Virus record (IMG/VR): IMGVR_UViG_3300032080_000003
Coordinates: 64,001 to 85,586 of that record
Source: a virus
DNA length: 21,586 nt
Direction: 5' to 3' (one strand)
The notes beneath the pieces are model-generated. The model worked only from the letters and a program-made list of their open reading frames with translations. It was not told the origin of the DNA and ran no database searches. The position numbers were made by a program, and so were the translations under genes. Shown one piece after another: positions 6,609 through 12,934 of this stretch; positions within the stretch are counted from its first letter, which is position 1, and each line of letters begins with the position of its first letter.

Positions 6609-6838
6609 CCCACACACAACTCCTACAATTCATCCAAGACAATATCACTCACATCTCACAGACACGAGATGTGAACACAATGAATGAACGCTATCACTAT
6701 GTCATTGGACAGATCACTCTTGCATATTGCCTTGAGCTAATATCCTTGCAAGAGAGTGATAAATTCATTGATGAATGTGATGAAGCTGTGGCAATATTTG
6801 AGGCTAGAACATGGATAATGAATTCAACAGAGCAGTAG
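6605..6838 (+). CDS. small unknown protein (77 aa)
   Basis: Coupled to the preceding gene by ATGA at 6605-6608. The product looks all-helical (THTQLLQFIQDNITHISQ, RYHYVIGQITLAYCLELISLQ) and ends with an acidic stretch (DKFIDECDEAVAIFEART). No cleavable signal peptide and no motif I can assign. Its last 28 bases are shared with the next gene in another frame. Confidence 0.68.
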   Translation: MTHTQLLQFIQDNITHISQTRDVNTMNERYHYVIGQITLAYCLELISLQESDKFIDECDEAVAIFEARTWIMNSTEQ

Positions 6839-7011
6839 TAGGCATATGCATCATTGTCATTCTATGCTGCTTATTTATCGCTATGAAGTATGAGAATAGA
6901 GGGGGGTTTGTGGGGAGAGTGTCAGGTAAAGAAATTCCTTTGCAATTGCCTGTGAAAGAGAGTAAGCTTAGATACAAGAGTTTTGAAGAAGTTGTAAAAC
7001 ACACTAATTAA
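6811..7011 (+). CDS. small single-pass membrane protein (66 aa)
   Basis: ATG 6811 follows GAGG (6800-6803) within the end of the preceding gene. Residues about 8-25 (AVVGICIIVILCCLFIAM) form one clear membrane segment. It is followed by basic YENRGGFVGR and a charged cytoplasmic or periplasmic tail (KESKLRYKSFEEVVKH). No cleavable signal peptide or lipobox is apparent. Small membrane proteins in early or middle phage operons are sometimes superinfection-exclusion or host-takeover factors, but no direct evidence supports that here. Confidence 0.7.
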   Translation: MDNEFNRAVVGICIIVILCCLFIAMKYENRGGFVGRVSGKEIPLQLPVKESKLRYKSFEEVVKHTN

Positions 7012-7024
7012 TTGGAGAATTAAA

Positions 7025-7348
7025 ATGCCTGAAGTTAAAATTGATTCAAAACGTTTGATGGAACTTGAACGTAACACCCGTATGCTTGAAGCATTGCAAC
7101 AAGGTGGTGTTGATAACTGGGAATGGTATGGGGAATCTCTCAAGGAGTTTCGTAAGGAGGAAGAGCTTGATGATTTGCTTGAACGATACACTAATGAAAT
7201 CTTAGAAGTATGTTCTCTGGAAGCAGATGTTGAGTATCCAGCAGGGCGTGAATGTGGTCACAATATCCTTTTTAATTCTGATGCAGAAAGTTCTGTACAA
7301 AGGCTGCTTCATAAGTTTATGAAAGAAGTTTTGGAGAGTGTAGAATAA
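7025..7348 (+). CDS. unknown acidic protein (107 aa)
   Basis: ATG 7025 follows TTGGAG with about 8 bases of spacing. The protein opens PEVKIDSKRLMELERN and continues as a charged helix with an LQQGGVDNWEWYGESL turn, a pattern I associate with many short phage proteins of unknown role. A second part includes EYPAGRECGHN and ends in a helix (VQRLLHKFMKEVLESVE). No membrane segment. The stop overlaps the next start by one base (TAATG). Family not named. Confidence 0.72.
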   Translation: MPEVKIDSKRLMELERNTRMLEALQQGGVDNWEWYGESLKEFRKEEELDDLLERYTNEILEVCSLEADVEYPAGRECGHNILFNSDAESSVQRLLHKFMKEVLESVE

Positions 7349-7503
7349 TGCTAAATCTATATGCACACCAACACAACGGAATCACTTACTACGTCGAACA
7401 AGGTATCACTGTAAAACTCTTTGATGAAGATGCTATTATGATTAAAGAGTTTCCTAATAAACTTGCAATGCTTATGTGGTTTGAGCTTGAGGAGAATAAC
7501 TGA
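7348..7503 (+). CDS. small unknown protein (51 aa)
   Basis: A 51-codon frame starts at ATG 7348 in a TAATG overlap with the upstream stop and ends in a TGATG overlap with the next start, so reinitiation is likely at both ends. The product reads as short strands (NGITYYVEQGITVKLFDED) then a helix (FPNKLAMLMWFELEEN). No family recognised. The two exact overlaps and in-frame fit are the main evidence that it is real. Confidence 0.68.
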   Translation: MLNLYAHQHNGITYYVEQGITVKLFDEDAIMIKEFPNKLAMLMWFELEENN

Positions 7504-8096
7504 TGAAGTTCCATCGTAAAACACGCATGACCTATTGGAGCCATTCAAAGCTATTTTCTTGGATGATGCCTGAAGAAACTAAACAGCCTTTTACTTTTGA
7601 GATGTTGAAAGAACAAATTGCAACGGGTATTGATAAAACACCCAAGATTGAGCGTATTGTTGACTTCATTCAAAACACTGTAATGTTCCCATCAGACTTG
7701 ATTTATTCTGTACACATTCACTTTAAGAATATCAGAGGTAATACTCATGTTCTTGAGGGAGGTCTGAATAAGGGTCAGTGGTATGATTTGACATACCGAA
7801 TCCCACAGTGCTTATTCTATGAACTGGAGAAGTTTATTGAGAAGGAGAAAGGTTTGGAGACACATGAGTGGGAGAAAACCATTATCTATAATGAAGACTA
7901 CGGATTGACCTCTGGAGATGAAGACTACGGTGTGCCCACTCCTCAAGCCCTTGCAGCTATAGAGCAAGATGAGATTTATACTTGGTGGAAAAGGAATAAA
8001 GATAAAACTGACAGGTTTGATGGTGGGAAGTATAAAGAGGAAGAAACAGAGATGTTGATTCGCCTGATTAAGATTCGTGACAGTCTTTGGACTTGA
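7503..8096 (+). CDS. unknown protein (197 aa)
   Basis: Last gene of the small-gene operon, starting in a TGATG overlap. It opens MKFHRKTRMTYWSHSKLFSWM, then has a helical region and a strand-rich middle (IYSVHIHFKNIRGNTHVLEGGLN; QWYDLTYRIPQCLFYELEKFI), and a charged, Trp-containing C-terminal half (IYTWWKRNKDKTDRFDGGKY). Proteins with this MKxHR/YWSxS opening occur, from memory, in other large phages without known function. I see no catalytic motif. A promoter-like sequence begins 7 bases after the stop. Confidence 0.75.
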   Translation: MKFHRKTRMTYWSHSKLFSWMMPEETKQPFTFEMLKEQIATGIDKTPKIERIVDFIQNTVMFPSDLIYSVHIHFKNIRGNTHVLEGGLNKGQWYDLTYRIPQCLFYELEKFIEKEKGLETHEWEKTIIYNEDYGLTSGDEDYGVPTPQALAAIEQDEIYTWWKRNKDKTDRFDGGKYKEEETEMLIRLIKIRDSLWT

Positions 8097-8103
8097 ATAA
8101 AGC

Positions 8104-8132
8104 TTGCACACTAGCCCCAATAGGAGTATTCT
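8104..8132 (+). promoter_or_regulatory. probable promoter upstream of the second endonuclease-like gene
   Basis: TTGCAC at 8104-8109 and TATTCT at 8127-8132 with 17 bases between; each matches consensus at 4 of 6 positions. The -35 region lies in AAAGCTTG (8099-8106), the same octamer that carries the -35 of the 5935 promoter (5930-5937). In both cases the promoter sits directly at the end of the preceding gene. It is weaker than the first promoter and would drive the gene at 8197. Confidence 0.45.
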
Positions 8133-8138
8133 TGTTGG

Positions 8139-8182
8139 GATTTTAAAATCAAAAGCTCACATTTGGTGGGCTCGTTTTCGTT
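8139..8182 (+). promoter_or_regulatory. structured leader: 12-bp palindrome and hairpin with T tract
   Basis: GATTTTAAAATC (8139-8150) is a perfect 12-bp palindrome. It is followed by AGCTCAC (8154-8160), a 5-base loop, and GTGGGCT (8166-8172), a 7-bp stem with one G-T pair, then CGTTTTCGTT. The hairpin could terminate readthrough from the upstream operon or attenuate transcription into the gene at 8197. It lies inside any transcript from the 8104 promoter. Confidence 0.5.
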
Positions 8183-8196
8183 GGGAGATTTAAAAA

Positions 8197-8802
8197 TTGA
8201 AGCCTTACAACTCAAAAGCCCGAAAGTCAGATGGTTGGCCTAGATTCAACAGTGAAACTAAGAAAGGATTACCTGAAAGTAATGCTTGGAATACTATGCA
8301 TCAAAGATGTAATAACGTTCAAATAAAATTGAATACCAAGAATACAGCTTACTTAAGGGAGAATGCCAATGTATGTGATGAATGGTTCGACTACCAGAAT
8401 TTTGCACAATGGTGGAATTCTATAGAATATCGTGGAGATGACGGATGGTGTCTTGACAAAGACATTTTGGTAAAAGGAAACAAATTGTACTCGCCAGAGA
8501 CTTGCTGCTTTGTTCCAAGAGAGGTCAACATATTATTCATAAATAATCGTATTAACCGAGGAGAGTACCCTCTGGGTGTCTATATGCATCCTGTTAATAA
8601 GAATTATGTAGCCTCTCTTAGACGTGGAGACAGAAAAATAAGTCAACACCTAGGTTCTTTTAGTACAGTAGAAGAAGCTTTTTCTGTTTACAAAAGAGAA
8701 AAAGAAATCTTTATTAGAGAAAGAGCTGATAAATGGAAAGATCAATTAGATCCGCTTGTATACCAAGCAATGTTAAATTGGAAGGTGGAAATTACTGACT
8801 AG
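8197..8802 (+). CDS. HNH/AP2-type homing-endonuclease-like protein
   Basis: A 201-aa protein beginning at TTG 8197, with GGGAG 9 bases upstream. It contains WNTMHQRC (31-38), VCDEWFDYQNFAQWW (59-73), then GWCLDKDILVKGNKLYSPETC (84-103, in full match to the common phage HNH-like segment LDKDilvkgNkxYSPetCcFVP) and EVNIL. A C-terminal GVYMHPVNKNYVASLRRGDRK...LGSFSTVEEAFSVYKREKE (127-170) matches an AP2-type DNA-binding fold. The classical His-Asn-His ligand set is not obvious, so nuclease activity is less certain than for the gene at 5465. It is the last rightward gene before the convergent terminator, a typical insertion place for such mobile genes. Confidence 0.82.
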   Translation: MKPYNSKARKSDGWPRFNSETKKGLPESNAWNTMHQRCNNVQIKLNTKNTAYLRENANVCDEWFDYQNFAQWWNSIEYRGDDGWCLDKDILVKGNKLYSPETCCFVPREVNILFINNRINRGEYPLGVYMHPVNKNYVASLRRGDRKISQHLGSFSTVEEAFSVYKREKEIFIRERADKWKDQLDPLVYQAMLNWKVEITD

Positions 8803-8823
8803 CTTTATTTTTACCATAAAAAT

Positions 8824-8850
8824 AGCCCGCCTAATGGCGGGCTTAATTAT
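8824..8850. terminator. bidirectional intrinsic terminator at the convergent junction
   Basis: A perfect 8-bp stem AGCCCGCC (8824-8831) and GGCGGGCT (8836-8843) with TAAT loop. On the plus strand it is followed by TAATTATT. On the minus strand it is followed by ATTTTTATGG, the better U tract. It stands between the rightward gene ending at 8802 and the leftward lysis genes ending at 8909, and serves both. Two weaker inverted repeats lie just right of it (8856-8873 and 8879-8890). Confidence 0.9.
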
Positions 8851-8908
8851 TGAGAAAGGATATGGCGATCCTTAATTTGGTCTAGGGACCTTCTTATTCT
8901 TGTAATTC

Positions 8909-9274
8909 TTATGGGATTGGGATTCCGTTACTATTCCCTTGCGTCCATGTATTCACGTTCGTGTTTATTACACGACTACTCTTTTTATCTTCAGCCTCTA
9001 ATTTCATAACTTTAGCTTCAAGTATTGAAAGCTTAGAGCTTGTTGTATTCTGGTAATTGTCTTGGGTTTCAGAAAGACGGTTGATCCTGCCTTCTAGCAT
9101 ATCAATATTCTTTGCCCTAACTCTACCAACTTCTTGCTTGAAATCTTCTAGCTGCAAGCTAAAATTACTTCTTTCATCACTTGATTTGTTATTACTAAAA
9201 ACTATAGTAATCATCAAAATCAATAGGACCAAGGTCGTAAGATGAACACATCTTTCAATAATCACCCAGACCAT
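8909..9274 (-). CDS. membrane-anchored coiled-coil protein at the end of the lysis module
   Basis: A 121-aa protein. I choose ATG at 9274 since AAGGGG lies about 8 bases upstream; a TTG at 9280 would sit too close to it. The N-terminal membrane segment (about residues 9-27, VHLTTLVLLILMITIVFSN) is followed by a long charged coiled coil (QLEDFKQEVGRVRAKNIDML; LSILEAKVMKLEAEDKK) and a Gly/Asn/Pro-rich end. It has the architecture of an inner-membrane spanin or antiholin-like protein but no recognised family. Another protein with the same layout lies directly upstream, after Rz1. It is the final gene of the leftward operon. Confidence 0.75.
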   Translation of the reverse strand: MVWVIIERCVHLTTLVLLILMITIVFSNNKSSDERSNFSLQLEDFKQEVGRVRAKNIDMLEGRINRLSETQDNYQNTTSSKLSILEAKVMKLEAEDKKSSRVINTNVNTWTQGNSNGIPIP

Positions 9275-9286
9275 ATCCAATTCCCC

Positions 9287-9610
9287 TTATCGACCACTCT
9301 TAGCTTTGTCAAAGTAGAATTGAAACTGACGAAGGATATCTTGTTGGTTACTGTCAACTCGTTGAGCTAGGCTTGAGAAGCCCGCATCCATTCTTCCATT
9401 AGTGCGAATCTCCATTTCTCTGAGGTCTTCCTTATTCACCTTGTTCATTTGCAATAAAACAATCTTATCATTAGCATCCTTAACATCTTTAGCGATACCT
9501 TGATAACTCATGAACATTATTGAAACAAACAAACCGAGAAGGGCAATACATGCCCTCTCAATTAGTTGACTCAAACGGGCATTTGGATCATTTGGGTTTG
9601 GTGTTGGCAT
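9287..9610 (-). CDS. membrane-anchored coiled-coil protein after Rz1
   Basis: A 107-aa protein starting at ATG 9610, inside the end of the Rz1 gene, with GGAA 8 bases upstream. A Pro/Asn-rich hydrophilic start (MPTPNPNDPNARL) is followed by one membrane segment (about 19-36, ERACIALLGLFVSIMFMSY) and a heptad-like helix (IAKDVKDANDKIVLLQMNKVN...), ending in QQDILRQFQFYFDK. The topology is probably N-in with the helix in the periplasm. Position suggests a lysis accessory: antiholin, second i-spanin-like protein, or holin regulator. No family is assigned. Its similarity in layout to the downstream gene is of architecture; I cannot show sequence homology. Confidence 0.75.
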   Translation of the reverse strand: MPTPNPNDPNARLSQLIERACIALLGLFVSIMFMSYQGIAKDVKDANDKIVLLQMNKVNKEDLREMEIRTNGRMDAGFSSLAQRVDSNQQDILRQFQFYFDKAKSGR

Positions 9611-9881
9611 TGTAAATTTCCATTTGCTGTTGCTTGTTCTTCTTAATCTTATCCATCTGCTTTTGCCACATGGATATGCATGCTGTATTCTTGCTATAAG
9701 CTACAGCCAAGTCCATCACACTTTCACCTGATGGGACTGCTTTGCAAGGGTAGATCAGAAGCGCGGCTGGTGGACCCACATACACTTGATTGGGGCTCTG
9801 CAAGACAGTAGGCTTCGTCGAGCAGGCTACGCAAATCAGTAGACAGCAACTCAGGCCCACGTATTGTAATAGATTCAACAT
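9588..9881 (-). CDS. Rz1: Rz1-like outer-membrane lipoprotein spanin (o-spanin)
   Basis: The frame is open from 9929, but ATG 9881 gives a proper signal peptide and has GAGG 9 bases upstream. The product (97 aa) begins MLNLLQYVGLSCCLLICVAC, with lipidation expected at Cys20. The lipobox CVAC has Cys at -3 where Leu is usual. The mature part has CSTKPT, a proline pair (GPPAALLIYPC), and then a helix with a Cys (NTACISMWQKQMDKIKK), the pattern of Rz1 proteins of tailed phages of Gram-negative hosts. The gene starts within Rz in another frame and runs past its end. With Rz it would fuse inner and outer membranes after endolysin action. Confidence 0.85.
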   Translation of the reverse strand: MLNLLQYVGLSCCLLICVACSTKPTVLQSPNQVYVGPPAALLIYPCKAVPSGESVMDLAVAYSKNTACISMWQKQMDKIKKNKQQQMEIYNANTKPK

Positions 9882-10191
9882 TCTTTGATGCCTCGGATAT
9901 TCCTGTTTTAAGGTTGGTGATCTTTTCAACTAGGTTATCAATCTTATCCCTTACTTCACCATTCTCAGCAACAAGCTCAACAACAGATGTGTCATTAACA
10001 TCACAACTCATCTTCTGCAAGTTAGCGGCTTTTACCATCTCTGTATTGGCGTCAATGGCTACCACTAGTGCTGACTCAGCTTCAACCTTACCTCGATAGA
10101 GTTTAACACTTATTGTGCTAACAACTGCCAATAGAATCGATAAAGTGAGGATGATGTAGAAGGATATACTAGAAGGGAGGAAATTAAGCAT
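9724..10191 (-). CDS. Rz: Rz-like inner-membrane spanin (i-spanin)
   Basis: A 155-aa protein with one N-terminal membrane segment (about 9-30, ISFYIILTLSILLAVVSTISV), then KLYRGKVEAESAL and a long helical periplasmic part (NGEVRDKIDNLVEKITNLKTGISEASK), the layout of i-spanins. The C-terminal part (DLRSLLDEAYCLAEPQSSVC) shares DNA with the Rz1 gene in another frame. ATG 10191 follows AGAGGA and overlaps the holin stop by 8 bases. Pairs with Rz1 to span the periplasm in the last step of lysis. The primary sequence of these proteins is poorly conserved, so the call rests on topology and gene overlap. Confidence 0.85.
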   Translation of the reverse strand: MLNFLPSSISFYIILTLSILLAVVSTISVKLYRGKVEAESALVVAIDANTEMVKAANLQKMSCDVNDTSVVELVAENGEVRDKIDNLVEKITNLKTGISEASKNVESITIRGPELLSTDLRSLLDEAYCLAEPQSSVCGSTSRASDLPLQSSPIR

Positions 10192-10528
10192 CTGGCTTAT
10201 CCTCTGGCTGCCACAACTTGTGCTGCTTTATAAGCCTGAAAACAGCAGCTGATACGTTAAGTGTGAACATACAAGCACCATAGGTCGCCACAGACATTGT
10301 TGGCTCAAGTAACGAGAAGAATGGAAGGATTACTTCAACCAAACTTAGTAGTGCAGATACCACCATAATCCAGAATGAGTAAGTTCGGAGCACCTTCGAC
10401 CAATTAGGAACTATGGTCAGCTTGGTTGGTGTGGACGACAGAGTTGAGGTGATAGTTGCTTCAACAGATGTATCTTTCGTAAGAGGTATTGCTACCGGAG
10501 TTTCTTCATTCTTTACTGAATCTGTCAT
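10184..10528 (-). CDS. holin with two membrane segments
   Basis: A 114-aa protein with a Thr/Ser-rich hydrophilic start (1-40), NWSKVLRTYSFW, a first membrane segment (about 51-72, SFWIMVVSALLSLVEVILPFF), a second (about 80-97, VATYGACMFTLNVSAAVF), and a charged end (RLIKQHKLWQPEDKPDA). The RTYSFW start and the AAxxRLIKQ end fit a common family of phage holins with two segments. It lies between endolysin and Rz and overlaps both. The upstream ribosome binding site is weak (GAAG), so translation may depend on coupling to the endolysin gene, whose end it overlaps by 23 bases. Forms the inner-membrane lesion that releases endolysin. Confidence 0.8.
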   Translation of the reverse strand: MTDSVKNEETPVAIPLTKDTSVEATITSTLSSTPTKLTIVPNWSKVLRTYSFWIMVVSALLSLVEVILPFFSLLEPTMSVATYGACMFTLNVSAAVFRLIKQHKLWQPEDKPDA

Positions 10529-11087
10529 AAGATTGCTTCATCTTAACATCATAAGAATTCTTAGCATAGGCAGGTCCATTGAAGATACGTGCAAAGCTAA
10601 CCCAGTCTTTGTCCTTCAGAGCTTTGACAAGACGATTATCAGCTTGAATGAATTTGATAAAACCATTCAACTGACCTTGCTCTGTATACATGTCATTTAC
10701 AAAGGCTTGAACAGATGCATAACCAAGAGTGGACCAATGGTATCCCATTAATTGCATTGCCCCCCAAGAGGCACTCTCCAACGCTGTCTTCCTGTCAATT
10801 ACTACGGCTCTGTCAAGACGCTCGTGCTCAGCCATTCCACCTTTGTAGCCACCAGATACTGAGTTAACAATATCTGGATACTTAGCCATAAGCTCAGCAG
10901 ACTTGAGGGGAGTGTAGTCACGAAGACGTTTGAAGAAAACGTGTCGCTCAAAGAGGATTTTAGGTACATGTTTACCAGACTCAGGGTCTAGGATAAATCC
11001 ATCGCCACTACTTTCTACCGAAGCTACAGCTTTGATAGCAGCGTCTTCTACACCAAGAGTTTGTGCAGCTTTTTTATAGTCAATCAT
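10506..11087 (-). CDS. N-acetylmuramidase-type endolysin (DUF3380 family)
   Basis: A peptidoglycan-degrading enzyme of 193 aa from ATG 11087 (AGGA about 10 bases upstream). An upstream extension to 11144 would overlap the tailspike end and is not needed. Conserved parts: IKAVASVESSG (18-28, candidate catalytic Glu25), KILFERHVFFKRL (43-55), GMAEHERLDRAVVIDRKTAL (84-103), SASWGAMQLMGYHW (105-118), QLNGFIKFI, and DWVSFARIFNGPAYAKNSYD (161-180). These match the N-acetylmuramidase family common in phages of Gram-negative bacteria. It has no signal peptide, so export depends on the holin, and no separate cell-wall-binding domain at its N-terminus. First gene of the lysis set in transcription order. 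Confidence 0.93.
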   Translation of the reverse strand: MIDYKKAAQTLGVEDAAIKAVASVESSGDGFILDPESGKHVPKILFERHVFFKRLRDYTPLKSAELMAKYPDIVNSVSGGYKGGMAEHERLDRAVVIDRKTALESASWGAMQLMGYHWSTLGYASVQAFVNDMYTEQGQLNGFIKFIQADNRLVKALKDKDWVSFARIFNGPAYAKNSYDVKMKQSYDRFSKE

Positions 11088-11130
11088 TTCTTCAATTCCT
11101 ATAATGAAAGCACATCCTTGTGCTTTTAAA

Positions 11131-12918
11131 TTATCTCTTAACATTCACACCAAATCTAATATTACCTCCGAGGATGTTTCCACTTCTTGGATACACAGTA
11201 AAACTAAGTGTAGAGGTATTGGAAGATGCAACATTATATGTGTAAAGCAGCGGCTCGTTTCCAGATTGTACACTAAGCTCAGCTATAGTAGGGGTTGTAG
11301 CAAATCTACCTGCGGGAAGGTTTACTGTAAATGCAAAAGAAGGGCCGCCCGCTGTTACACTTACAACTGATGAAGTTACAAACTCATCTGCACTGGTGTA
11401 GATTGTACTGCTATAGAGAGATGCACCAGCAACACCATTTTGCCTATTGTTAGCAACTTGAGAGTCAGACAGGTTAGTGCAATCCATAGCCCTGACTGTT
11501 TGTACAGTAAATTGGTTGTTTGTGATAATCCAACCAGAGCAGCCACTACCCCCAGTATTGAAGGTAATACCTTGTGTGCCAGAGAAGATATTGTTATCTA
11601 TGAAGCTGCTGTACCTGTTAGACTCAAATGTTGCAGAAACACCACTGCTGGAGAATGTATTACCCGCAACCCTGTTTCTGTCCCCATAACGGATAATAAT
11701 GGGGCCACCGCCACTAATCCAGTTATTAGATATTTGTACGCAACTTGCCTGATCGGTGTAAATTGGATTAAACGCAGCAGGTGTAAGGTCAATCATATTC
11801 GCATCAACACTAAAATACAAACCCGCAAGAGCTGTAAAATGTGTTTTATTTGCAATCAGAATATTATCCTCTACAAAAATACCCTCACAAACATTACCAT
11901 TAACAGGATTTGTTGTAGCTGTGCAAATAATAGCATTCTGACAGCACCCAATAGTATTACCGTAAATGCTATTATTGACAGAGTAACTCAGTTGGATACC
12001 GTTACCATTAAAATCTGTATTAACTCGCCCATTATAAATAAAGTTATTGTAGATTTTACTATACCACATACTGTTGCAATCTAGAACAGTAGAGAAGTAA
12101 TCCGTACCTGTGTTTGACTGAACAATGTTGTCATGGAATGATGACCCGTGGTTATCGCTAATTGTACCCGTTTTAACAGCAAAAGGTACAATACCTTTAG
12201 GATTAAAAGTTATACCTCCAACTTCCCAACCTTTACCACTGACTAAAAATCCCCCATTCCCTTGTAAAGTGATAATAGAATCGTTGCCACCATCACCTTG
12301 CCAGACAATGCCCTTTCCATCTGTCAACGATCCGATCTGCTGAGTGATTAAGAAGTTATAACCTCCGGGAACCCTTACTCTTTGATTAGCCGCGTAAGCT
12401 AACTGAAATGCGGCACTGTCATCTGTTACACCATCACCGACAGCACCATACATCCTGACGTTAGGAAGTAACTCTTTCAGCACAGCATTACTGATTGGTT
12501 TATTAGCATCTGAAGTGTTATCAACATTACTAAGACCCACATCGGATTTACTTAAAATAACATCCCCTACCCTCCCAGCTACACTTTTTACAAGTGAATT
12601 TGGGCTTGGGAGCAATACCAACGCTGTACCATTAAATTGATAAGTGGTTCCGTTAGATTTTAAGTTTAGAACAAACCATTTAGGAATAGGAGTAGAATAG
12701 TAAACTGATCCCACTACAAAATAAACCCTGTTATCTGTAGTAAGAAAATAAGATGAACCGCTAACTGCTGCTGGGAGGCTACTGACAATAGCATCAATAT
12801 TCTTATCAAAAAGAAAAGAGAATTTTAAAAGATTCTCATCCATTCCTGAGTTCCAGCCACTCTCACCAAAAGCCCAACCATATTTACCTTCGACAAAAGG
12901 TGAAGTTAATTGTGTCAT
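11131..12918 (-). CDS. tailspike protein with pectate-lyase-type beta-helix
   Basis: A 595-aa protein from ATG 12918 (AAAGGA upstream). N-terminal adaptor (1-110) carries PFVEGKYGWAFGESGWNSGMD and ENLLKFSFLFD, a particle-binding module I recall from tailspikes of enterobacterial myophages. Residues 112-142 hold a tail-fibre linker (VAGRVGDVILSKSDVGLSNV, then DNTSDANKPIS). The pectate-lyase-3 start VRMYGAVGDGVTDDSAAFQLA (154-174) follows, then a parallel beta-helix rich in Asn/Gly turns (NNFIYNG, NNSIYGN, NNWISGG, NNNIFSG, NNQF) to about 500, and a C-terminal strand-rich domain. It would bind and probably cut a surface polysaccharide; catalytic residues cannot be named. Likely a host-range determinant subject to exchange. 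Confidence 0.9.
   Translation of the reverse strand: MTQLTSPFVEGKYGWAFGESGWNSGMDENLLKFSFLFDKNIDAIVSSLPAAVSGSSYFLTTDNRVYFVVGSVYYSTPIPKWFVLNLKSNGTTYQFNGTALVLLPSPNSLVKSVAGRVGDVILSKSDVGLSNVDNTSDANKPISNAVLKELLPNVRMYGAVGDGVTDDSAAFQLAYAANQRVRVPGGYNFLITQQIGSLTDGKGIVWQGDGGNDSIITLQGNGGFLVSGKGWEVGGITFNPKGIVPFAVKTGTISDNHGSSFHDNIVQSNTGTDYFSTVLDCNSMWYSKIYNNFIYNGRVNTDFNGNGIQLSYSVNNSIYGNTIGCCQNAIICTATTNPVNGNVCEGIFVEDNILIANKTHFTALAGLYFSVDANMIDLTPAAFNPIYTDQASCVQISNNWISGGGPIIIRYGDRNRVAGNTFSSSGVSATFESNRYSSFIDNNIFSGTQGITFNTGGSGCSGWIITNNQFTVQTVRAMDCTNLSDSQVANNRQNGVAGASLYSSTIYTSADEFVTSSVVSVTAGGPSFAFTVNLPAGRFATTPTIAELSVQSGNEPLLYTYNVASSNTSTLSFTVYPRSGNILGGNIRFGVNVKR
12500..12528. repeat. 29-bp near-identical repeat, copy in the tailspike gene
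   Basis: This segment matches 14419-14447 with only two mismatches in 29 bases. It encodes the NVDNTSDANK part of the VGLxNVDNTSDxNKPIS linker, shared with the fibre gene at 13704. It could be a point for homologous exchange between receptor-binding genes. Confidence 0.8.
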
Positions 12919-12934
12919 ATTTATAATATTCCTT

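Noticed and set aside
8097-8196. Possible tRNA or small structured RNA gene
   Set aside because: No cloverleaf, anticodon arm or CCA end can be built; a promoter-like leader with one hairpin explains the stretch.
8844-8908. Further hairpins at 8856-8873 and 8879-8890
   Set aside because: Stems are 6 and 4 bp without T tracts; the neighbouring 8-bp terminator explains termination. They may only be incidental.
11440-12084. 214-codon frame antisense to the tailspike
   Set aside because: The translation is Cys- and Ile-rich without domain pattern, no ribosome binding site stands before it, and the opposite strand holds a clear beta-helix protein.
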